DNA of 64,000 nucleotides from JACMJL01 sp963791805 (GTDB lineage: Bacteria > Bacillota > Clostridia > Clostridiales > Clostridiaceae), in assembly GCA_963791805.1 (NCBI GenBank), contig CAWBTU010000006.1, forward strand, positions 1 through 64,000. The letters are read 5' to 3'. The notes below the pieces were generated by a model. The model searched no databases and was not told the origin of the DNA. It was given only the letters and a program-made list of their open reading frames with translations. Each line of letters opens with the position of its first letter. The stretch's first letter is position 1. The translations under genes and the position numbers were made by a program. This document shows positions 57,813-64,000 of this stretch, in pieces.

Positions 57813-58979
57813 CTATTTTTTAGGAATTTGAATCTGAGGCAAATTATTTATTGGAATTGGAGTTGGAATTTGAACTGGAATTGGAATTGGAATTGGTATT
57901 GGAATTTGAATTTTAGGTATACTGATTACTGGTATTTGAATTTGTGATGAATTATTTACAGTATCAGGTAACTTTAATTTGATTGTGTCACTTTCAACTT
58001 GAAGAAGTTGATCTTGTTGTAGATTTTGTTTAACCGAAGTTAAGGGAGAAGTCTTTGGAGTAGTACTTTGATTATTTAATGCTGATTTAGCTTGTTCATA
58101 TAAAATATATGGCATATCAATGACATTAGAAACAAGAGAAGTCATTCTTATTATAGGCTTCTCAGGTTCGCTATTTGGTGTAGCATCAGCTTGTGTAGCT
58201 ATCAATGTTTTAGAAGTGATTTCTGCATCGATACTATTCATAATGTTTGTACCTATTTTCTGTGGGTCTTGTTTTGTATAGTCTTTTAATATTCCTAATA
58301 TAAAAAGACTTAAATCAGATGGCGCTATTGGCTCGACTTTAACATCTTTTTCAGATGTATCGCTTTGATTCATTATAGCCTGCTGATTTTTTGTTATTGG
58401 AATTTCATATATACTTCTGGTATCATTACTATTTGAATCATTTTGGAGCAGTGGTCTAGTTGTGACAACCTTACCGGAGAGAACAGCAACATTTATTTCA
58501 CCATCAGCAGTGTTTTCAACAGAAAATTCTGTTCCACGAACGCCCATTACTGCTGTAGGAACTTTTATTTCATATTTGGCATGCATATTTAGCTTCCTTT
58601 TTATTTTGGACCACACTTTTCCCACATGCAAACTTAAACTAGTTTGCTCATTACCAGCTTTAATTTTACCAGACAACTGAGATATATTTACCATTGAATT
58701 CGGACCAATTTTTATTTCTTTATCATCATCAATATTTATGGTAATCCAAGAGTTTTTTTCAGTAGTTATAGAATCGCCTTCTGTAAGAGACATGCCACTT
58801 ATGGCGTTATACTGCTGTTCACCCCCGCTTTTAGTAATTTTTACTGTTCCAGAAAAATTTTGAATTTTAGCAATTCTAATAGTGTCTTCTGCCCATACTA
58901 TAGTAGTATTAACAAAAGTCAATTGTATTGCAATTATTATGCTCAATATACTATATATTTTTTTTACATTTTTATTCAA
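57813..58979 (-). CDS. FecR-domain exported protein with Ile-Pro repeat tail
   Basis: A 388-aa protein with a signal peptide (hydrophobic to about 28, then VWAED). A FecR domain spans about 35-180 (GMSLTEGDSITTEKNSWITI, VPTAVMGVRGTEFSV). The C-terminal 30 residues are IP/QIP repeats from a GGAATT-type repeat on the DNA. The frame is open to a GTG at 58988, but AGGGTG there serves as RBS for a TTG at 58979. FecR proteins often occur beside CHASE2 cyclases; here it is the first of three genes. Confidence 0.88.
   Translation of the reverse strand: MNKNVKKIYSILSIIIAIQLTFVNTTIVWAEDTIRIAKIQNFSGTVKITKSGGEQQYNAISGMSLTEGDSITTEKNSWITINIDDDKEIKIGPNSMVNISQLSGKIKAGNEQTSLSLHVGKVWSKIKRKLNMHAKYEIKVPTAVMGVRGTEFSVENTADGEINVAVLSGKVVTTRPLLQNDSNSNDTRSIYEIPITKNQQAIMNQSDTSEKDVKVEPIAPSDLSLFILGILKDYTKQDPQKIGTNIMNSIDAEITSKTLIATQADATPNSEPEKPIIRMTSLVSNVIDMPYILYEQAKSALNNQSTTPKTSPLTSVKQNLQQDQLLQVESDTIKLKLPDTVNNSSQIQIPVISIPKIQIPIPIPIPIPVQIPTPIPINNLPQIQIPKK
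57851..57935 (-). repeat. Hexanucleotide microsatellite encoding Ile-Pro repeats
   Basis: Plus-strand GGAATT units recur with small changes (GGAATTGGAATTGGTATTGG and similar) within the fecR-like gene. Each unit adds IP to the C-terminus, so gain or loss of units keeps the frame and varies tail length. Confidence 0.8.
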
Positions 58980-59238
58980 AAAAATCACCCTATTCCTTAT
59001 ATTTTAATATATCTATTATAGAATTGCAGTAGTGTTAAATTTTAGCTAATATTAATATAAATAAGTAAAAAATCTTGGTAACATTTTTTTACAGAATACC
59101 ATATATCTTTACATGGTACAACTAAAATATTTATAACTATGAGTTTATTGTTTAACTTGTTGTAGAAGATTAAATTTATTTCACATATTTACATACATAT
59201 TCATATTATAAATTGAATAATCTAATGGAGTGATTTTT

Positions 59239-60306
59239 TTGCTATATGCATTAATTCTTGCAGGAGGCAAAGGGAGTAGGCTTTATCCACTTTCTAGATC
59301 TGGAAATCCAAAGCAATTTTTGAAATTAATTAATGATAAGAGTTTTTTAAGAAATACTGTAGATAGAATTAAGCCCCTGGTAAGCAAGGAAAATATTTAT
59401 GTTGTTACAAATGAAGAATATTTAAGTAAAATATATGAAGAGTTACCTGAAATAATTAAAAGTAATATATTTGTTGAACCAGCAAATAAGGAGACCGCTA
59501 CCTGCATAGGATTATCTGCTATTAAGTTGTTAAAAAAAGATAAAGATGCAACTTTGGTGGTACTACCTTCAGATCATTATATCGAAGATGAAAGAACCTT
59601 TAGAGATACAATTTCACAAGCAGTAGAAGTTGCTGAACGAAAAAGAGGTCTAGTTACAATAGGGCTGACACCAGTGAGACCTGAAACAGGGTATGGTTAT
59701 ATTGAGATGGGAGAAAGAGTGATTGGTGAAATCCCTACATTTAAAGTAGAACGTTTTATGGAAAAACCTAATATAGAGGTTGCAAAAGATTTTTTGATGA
59801 AAGGAACTTATGTATGGAATTCTGGTATGTTTATTTGGAGGGCAGATGTCTTTATTAGAGAAATGGAAAAATATTTACCTAAAATGTATAGAAGTCTAAT
59901 GATTATTTATCAACACTTAGATGAAGAGGATGAAGAAGAGGTTATTAAAGAACAATATGATTTAATTGATGGTATATCAGTTGATTTTGGAGTAATGCAA
60001 AAGACAAGAAAAGCTTATGTGATAAAATGTGAATTTATATGGGACGACATTGGAAGTTTTGCAGCCGTAGCTAGATTTTTAAGTAATCAAAGAGGGAATT
60101 GCATATCTGGTAATACTTATATGGAGCAAAGCGAGGGTTGCTCTGTTTTTGGAAATGAACGATTGGTTATAGGTTTTGGAATTAAAGATATTGTTATTGT
60201 AGATGCTGGAGATGTTTTGCTAGTTATGGATAAAAATAAGGACCAAGAAATAAAACATTTGGTAAATCAGCTTAAAGACATGGAAGAAATGAAAAAATAT
60301 ATTTAA
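59239..60306 (+). CDS. manC: Mannose-1-phosphate guanylyltransferase
   Basis: A 355-aa nucleotidyltransferase making GDP-mannose for surface polysaccharide. The signature is LILAGGKGSRLYPLSRSGNPKQFLKL near the N-terminus, with VEPANKETATCIGLSA and FMEKPN. It lacks the mannose-6-phosphate isomerase domain of bifunctional ManC. The GTG at 59230 is in frame but GGAGTG there acts as RBS for TTG 59239. It precedes larC. Confidence 0.92.
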   Translation: MLYALILAGGKGSRLYPLSRSGNPKQFLKLINDKSFLRNTVDRIKPLVSKENIYVVTNEEYLSKIYEELPEIIKSNIFVEPANKETATCIGLSAIKLLKKDKDATLVVLPSDHYIEDERTFRDTISQAVEVAERKRGLVTIGLTPVRPETGYGYIEMGERVIGEIPTFKVERFMEKPNIEVAKDFLMKGTYVWNSGMFIWRADVFIREMEKYLPKMYRSLMIIYQHLDEEDEEEVIKEQYDLIDGISVDFGVMQKTRKAYVIKCEFIWDDIGSFAAVARFLSNQRGNCISGNTYMEQSEGCSVFGNERLVIGFGIKDIVIVDAGDVLLVMDKNKDQEIKHLVNQLKDMEEMKKYI

Positions 60307-60411
60307 ATTGGGGACTTCTTCATTTGAAGGGTCTCCAATCACTAAATGTATACAATTATCATTTATTTGTCGTATAATTTAATTACTTAATTGGACAAAG
60401 GAGAAATTTGT

Positions 60412-61596
60412 ATGAAAGTGTTATATTACGATTGCTTCGCTGGTATCAGTGGAGATATGAATTTAGGTGCGATGATTGATTTAGGGGTTGATGAAGAGTA
60501 CATAATTAAAGAGCTATCTAAATTAAATATTGAGGATGAGTTTAATTTAGAAGTTAAAAAAGATATAAGGAAAGGAATTTCAGGAACTAAGGTTGATGTA
60601 ATTCCCAACAAACCTTTTCATAAAGAAAATATGCACAATGCAAGAAATCTTAAAGATATAAAAGAAATAATTAATAGAAGTGATTTGAAAGAGGAAGTTA
60701 AAGAAATTAGCTTAAAGATTTTTTTCAAGATAGCTGAAGCCGAAGGAAAAATTCACAATAAAGATATAAACAAGGTTCACTTCCACGAGGTGGGAGCTAC
60801 AGATTCAATCGTTGATATTATTGGTGCTGCTATTTGTGCAGATTACTTAAAAGTGGACAGAATAATATGTAGTTCAGTTCAATTGGGAACTGGTTATGTG
60901 GAGTGTCAGCATGGTCTTTTCCCAATACCGGCACCAGCAACAGTAGAGTTATTAAAGGGAGTGCCCATTAAATCAGGTATAGTACCTTTTGAGATGACAA
61001 CACCCACAGGTGCCGCAATTTTATCAGTCATAGTAGATGAATTTTCCGATTTTATGAATTTTACCACCATCAAAGTTGGATATGGAATTGGTGGTAGGGA
61101 CACTGAAATAGCTAATGTTTTGAGAGTGTTTTTAGGAGAAACAGAAGAAAAATTTTTGTATGAGGAAGCGACGGTTATCGAATGCAATATTGATGATATG
61201 AATCCTGAAATTTATGAGTATATCTTTGAGAAACTATTTTCTGAGGGTGCGCAAGATGTTTATTTAAGTCCAATAATAATGAAAAAAAGCAGACCTGGAA
61301 TAACGCTATGTGCATTGGTTGACATTAAAGATGAAGAAAAAATCGAAAATTTAATACTTGCTGAAACAACTACGCTTGGAATAAGAAAATATAGGGTCAA
61401 TAAAAAAATGTTAAATAGGGAAATGATTAAGGTAGAGACGGTGTATGGAAAAATTTCTGTTAAGGTTGCACATATTAATGGACAAGAGATAAAATTTAAA
61501 CCTGAATATGATGAATGTAAGAGAATATCCCTAGAACATAATATACCAATTAGTAAAATATATTATGAAGTAAATAAGTCATTCTATAGAAAATAA
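60412..61596 (+). CDS. larC: Nickel insertion protein LarC
   Basis: A 394-aa protein (DUF111 family) that inserts nickel into the pincer nucleotide cofactor. Motifs: YDCFAGISGDMNLGAMIDLG, HFHEVGATDSIVDI, ETTTLGIRKYRVNKKML. Unlike Lactobacillus larC, which needs a frameshift, it is one ORF here. The ATG at 60412 has AAGGAG upstream. larB follows 40 bases later; larA and larE are not in the window. Confidence 0.93.
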   Translation: MKVLYYDCFAGISGDMNLGAMIDLGVDEEYIIKELSKLNIEDEFNLEVKKDIRKGISGTKVDVIPNKPFHKENMHNARNLKDIKEIINRSDLKEEVKEISLKIFFKIAEAEGKIHNKDINKVHFHEVGATDSIVDIIGAAICADYLKVDRIICSSVQLGTGYVECQHGLFPIPAPATVELLKGVPIKSGIVPFEMTTPTGAAILSVIVDEFSDFMNFTTIKVGYGIGGRDTEIANVLRVFLGETEEKFLYEEATVIECNIDDMNPEIYEYIFEKLFSEGAQDVYLSPIIMKKSRPGITLCALVDIKDEEKIENLILAETTTLGIRKYRVNKKMLNREMIKVETVYGKISVKVAHINGQEIKFKPEYDECKRISLEHNIPISKIYYEVNKSFYRK

Positions 61597-61636
61597 TAAG
61601 ATAATAGATAGTGAAATTGAAATAGTGAGGTGAAAG

Positions 61637-61978
61637 ATGAACACAGAGGATGTTAAAAAGCTATTAGAAGAAATAAAAGAAGATAAAATATCAATTGAAG
61701 ATGGTGTAAATAAATTTAAGGAGTTAAATTATCACGATCTAGGTTACGCGAAGATAGATACTCATAGAGAAATAAGAGTGGGATATCCAGAGGTAATCTA
61801 TTGTGAAGGCAAAACTGTGGAGCAGGTTAGAGGTATTATAGAATTTATGCTTACAAAAGACAACAATATACTTGGAACAAGAGCGACTTATGAAATGTAT
61901 GAAGCTGTTACAGAAATTTGTAGCAATGCAGTTTATAATCCAATGGCTAGAACTATTACTATACAAAAAAGGAGTTAA
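61637..61978 (+). CDS. larB: LarB, N-terminal part (interrupted)
   Basis: A 113-aa product of the first half of larB: GYAKIDTHREIRVGYPEVIYCEGK, ATYEMYEAV. LarB carboxylates nicotinic acid adenine dinucleotide in the first step of nickel-pincer cofactor synthesis. The reading frame ends at CAA AAA AGG AGT TAA. A -1 shift at the A6 run (61965-61970) would join it to the second half, giving 248 aa, which is the usual LarB length. GAGGTG lies before the ATG. Confidence 0.85.
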   Translation: MNTEDVKKLLEEIKEDKISIEDGVNKFKELNYHDLGYAKIDTHREIRVGYPEVIYCEGKTVEQVRGIIEFMLTKDNNILGTRATYEMYEAVTEICSNAVYNPMARTITIQKRS

Positions 61979-61998
61979 AGAAACCAGAAAGTTACATA

Positions 61999-62382
61999 GT
62001 GATAGTAACCGCTGGAACTTCAGATATTCCTGTAGCGGAAGAAGCTGCAGTTACAGCTGAAATTTTAGGAAACCGCGTAGAAAAAATATTTGATGTTGGT
62101 GTAGCTGGAATTCATAGGCTTTTTGATAAACTTGAGAAGATAAATGGAGCAAAGGTCGTTATAGTAGTAGCGGGGATGGAAGGAGCTTTAGTAAGTGTAG
62201 TAAGTGGATTAATTGATAAACCTATTATTGCGGTACCTACATCAGTTGGATATGGAGCAAGTTTTGGAGGTGTTGCAGCACTTTTAGCTATGCTTAATAG
62301 TTGTGCAAGTGGGGTAAGTGTTGTAAATATTGATAATGGCTTTGGAGCTGGTTATCTGGCAAGCATGATAAACAAACTATAA
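61999..62382 (+). CDS. larB: LarB, C-terminal part (interrupted)
   Basis: The catalytic half of LarB (NCAIR mutase/PurE-like): VTAGTSDIPVAEEAAVTAE, VVAGMEGALVSVVSGLI, and VPTSVGYGASFGGVAALLAML. The frame is open from 61963 through AAA AAG GAG TTA, so it could be reached by a -1 shift. The first GTG (61999) has no convincing RBS, so independent initiation is doubtful. A true frameshift mutation, recoding, or a homopolymer base-calling error are all possible. Confidence 0.85.
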   Translation: MIVTAGTSDIPVAEEAAVTAEILGNRVEKIFDVGVAGIHRLFDKLEKINGAKVVIVVAGMEGALVSVVSGLIDKPIIAVPTSVGYGASFGGVAALLAMLNSCASGVSVVNIDNGFGAGYLASMINKL

Positions 62383-62411
62383 TTGAAATATAGGAATTAT
62401 TTTAATAGAAT
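62383..62411 (+). promoter_or_regulatory. Promoter of sugar-binding protein gene
   Basis: -35 TTGAAA (62383-62388), 17-bp spacer, -10 TAGAAT (62406-62411). Each element has one mismatch from consensus. Confidence 0.65.
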
Positions 62412-62417
62412 TTTAAT

Positions 62418-62431
62418 GTAAAGCGTTTAAA
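62418..62431 (+). promoter_or_regulatory. Candidate cre (CcpA) site
   Basis: GTAAAGCGTTTAAA has the AAAGCGTTT core of cre sites but mismatches at the outer T-G and C positions. It covers the predicted transcription start of the sugar-binding protein gene, a position that would block transcription. Confidence 0.5.
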
Positions 62432-62445
62432 CTAGGAGGAAAAAT

Positions 62446-63738
62446 ATGAAAGGGAATAAGGCACTATTACTTTTTTTAAGCATAGTATTAATTATAAGTA
62501 TCGATGGGTGTGGTAGTAAATCAACAGAAAATACATCATATAAATCAGATTTATTTGGGAAAATAACTGTATGGAGTGAAAAAAAAGACTTAAAAGCGCT
62601 ACAAAAAGCTGGGGAAGATTTTAAAAAATATAATCCGAATGTAGATGTACAAGTAGTAGAGGTAGATAGTAGTAATTTATATGATAAGATAACTGGTGGG
62701 CTTGCTTTAGGCTCAGACTTTCCAGATGTATTTTCCACTAATAACGAGTATATACCAATATTTATTAGCAAATTTCCAGATGGATTTATGGATGTTTCAA
62801 GTAGTATTAGTTCAATTAAAAATGGGTTCTATAACTCTCAAATTTCTGAGAGCTCTGTGAATGGAAGAAGCTATGCTTTCCCTTGGAAAGTAACTCCAGC
62901 GGCTGTTTTTTACAGGATAGATACTTTTAGTAATTCAAATATAAATACTGATGATATAAAGACTTGGTATGATTATATTCAAGCAGGAAAGCTATTACTA
63001 AACAATACTGAGGGAAAAGTAAAAATGCTTCCTGTAGATGAAAGTTCAGATGTTACGTTATATCAAGAGATGCTAAATCAACTTAAAACTGGATATTTTG
63101 ATAAAGATGGCAATCCAGATTTAAATTCTGATAAGGCGTTGAACGCAGTGGCAACAATAAAAAAAATGAGAGATGCTGGAATAATATATAACTATAATGG
63201 AGTAGATTCATTATATAATGCAATTAAAAATGGTGAAATAGCGACTTTACCATACGGATGTTATTATGCGGATATTTTAAAATCCATTGCGCCAGAGTTA
63301 GCTGGAAAATGGGGAATAATTAAATTTCCAACATTTGAGCCAGGAGGAAATAATGATGCTTCAATGGAAGGGTCGAGTTTAATGATTACTAAAGCTTCAA
63401 AAAATAAAAAGTTAGCAACTGAGTTTGCTAAGTTTGCGGTGACTGATAACGATTCATTGATTGATAGCTTTAAAAAATATGGGATATTACCTGCCTATGT
63501 TTCCGTTCTTAAAAATCCTATATTTAATAAAAACGAAGAATATTTCAAGAACCAAAAAATATGGGAACTTTTTAAGGATGTAGTTAAGAACTCAGAAGAT
63601 AACCATATTTCCTCTAATTTTGTTCAAACAAAGAAAAATGTAGCGGAAGCTCAGAAAGAAATTTTAGTAAATAACAAGGATGCTCAGAATGTTTTAGATA
63701 GTTTGCAATTGGATATGCAAAGTAAATTTGGAAAATAG
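62446..63738 (+). CDS. Extracellular solute-binding lipoprotein (sugar ABC transporter type)
   Basis: A 430-aa family 1 solute-binding protein. The signal peptide ends in lipobox SIDGC. The mature protein has ITVWSEKKDLKALQKAGEDF, FPDVFSTNNEYIPIF, and FPWKVTPAAVFYRIDTF, typical of oligosaccharide-binding lipoproteins. The substrate is not determinable. No permease genes follow, since the next gene is convergent; the partner permease must be elsewhere. AGGAGG precedes the ATG; a candidate cre lies at the promoter. Confidence 0.9.
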   Translation: MKGNKALLLFLSIVLIISIDGCGSKSTENTSYKSDLFGKITVWSEKKDLKALQKAGEDFKKYNPNVDVQVVEVDSSNLYDKITGGLALGSDFPDVFSTNNEYIPIFISKFPDGFMDVSSSISSIKNGFYNSQISESSVNGRSYAFPWKVTPAAVFYRIDTFSNSNINTDDIKTWYDYIQAGKLLLNNTEGKVKMLPVDESSDVTLYQEMLNQLKTGYFDKDGNPDLNSDKALNAVATIKKMRDAGIIYNYNGVDSLYNAIKNGEIATLPYGCYYADILKSIAPELAGKWGIIKFPTFEPGGNNDASMEGSSLMITKASKNKKLATEFAKFAVTDNDSLIDSFKKYGILPAYVSVLKNPIFNKNEEYFKNQKIWELFKDVVKNSEDNHISSNFVQTKKNVAEAQKEILVNNKDAQNVLDSLQLDMQSKFGK

Positions 63739-63752
63739 TTAAATAGTAATAT

Positions 63753-63784
63753 AAAAATTCCTGCAAAAAATGCAGGAATTTTTA
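63753..63784. terminator. Bidirectional terminator
   Basis: AAAAATTCCTGCA / TGCAGGAATTTTT stem with a five-base loop between converging genes. Confidence 0.88.
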
Positions 63785-64000
63785 CATGTTTTCATAAACA
63801 GATATTGTGGCTTTTGCAGTAGCTTCCCAAGAAAAATTTTTAGCTTGCTCAACCCCTCTAGCTTTAAAAGAATTTTTTAAATCAATATTAGTTAAAATTT
63901 TCAGTAAGCTTTCGCTTAACTCATCAATATTGAGGGGGTCAATAAGTACTCCAGCATCACGCACAACTTCAGGAATGGAAGTAATATTAGAAGATATCAC
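63782..64000 (-). CDS. Glycosyltransferase, C-terminal fragment (continues beyond window)
   Basis: The last 72 residues of a GT4/GT-B-type glycosyltransferase: SSNITSIPEVVRDAGVLIDPLNIDEL matches the conserved ...EVxGDAGxLVDP nucleotide-sugar region near the C-terminus, and the end ARGVEQAKNFSWEATAKATISVYENM is typical of the family. The N-terminus lies outside the window. The manC gene nearby fits a surface polysaccharide role. Confidence 0.85.
   Translation of the reverse strand: MISSNITSIPEVVRDAGVLIDPLNIDELSESLLKILTNIDLKNSFKARGVEQAKNFSWEATAKATISVYENM

Overview
The window looks like the chromosome of a low-GC, spore-forming, strictly anaerobic Firmicute, most likely a Clostridium in the broad sense. 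The evidence is the AT-rich base composition, strong AGGAGG ribosome binding sites with many GTG/TTG starts, the sporulation genes spmA/spmB, a class III (anaerobic) ribonucleotide reductase, T-box leaders on tRNA synthetase genes, the ileS-ccpA neighbourhood and a membrane-bound Ech-type [NiFe] hydrogenase. Species cannot be named from the sequence alone.

Layout. 1-8.4 kb is rRNA: a 23S (5' end outside the window), 5S and tRNA-Ala; then a small unit with its own promoter (5S, tRNA-Met, tRNA-Ala); then a full operon 16S, tRNA-Ile, 23S, 5S, tRNA-Asn. 8.6-13.8 kb holds an EF-G-like GTPase, an S41-type protease, a small zinc-ribbon protein and spmAB. 13.9-22.6 kb is a housekeeping block resembling the Bacillus metS-yabD-yabE-rnmV-ksgA order: a methionine T-box, metG (split from its tRNA-binding domain), cold-shock protein, DUF362 ferredoxin, tatD, a G5/3D cell-wall protein, rnmV, ksgA. 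22.7-28.6 kb has lgt, a lipoprotein, ferredoxin, a TPP-riboswitch-controlled thiT, a PadR regulator, a flavin reductase-like protein and mgtC. 29-36.7 kb has nrdD/nrdG, then hypB, a large Fe-S/FAD oxidoreductase, hypA and a CadC-like ArsR regulator. 37.5-45 kb has a CPBP protease, an intact group II intron sitting directly behind that gene's terminator, an isoleucine T-box, ileS and ccpA. 46.7-51.9 kb is the six-gene ech operon on the minus strand. 52-59 kb is signalling: a GAF/HD-GYP protein and a minus-strand operon fecR-like, CHASE2-adenylate cyclase, NHL-repeat protein. 59.2-64 kb has a mannose-1-phosphate guanylyltransferase, larC, larB (frameshifted), a sugar-binding lipoprotein with a candidate cre site, and the end of a glycosyltransferase.

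Themes. Nickel is a recurrent thread: hypA/hypB, the [NiFe] Ech hydrogenase and larB/larC all handle nickel. Control by RNA is prominent (two T-boxes and a TPP riboswitch). Two genes, metG and larB, are each broken at an A6G run so that a -1 shift would restore the full-length family protein; in metG the run is a classical A AAA AAG slippery heptamer in the correct phase. These could be recoding sites or could share a homopolymer sequencing artefact. The most distinctive multi-gene candidate for an under-described system is the FecR/CHASE2-cyclase/NHL operon.
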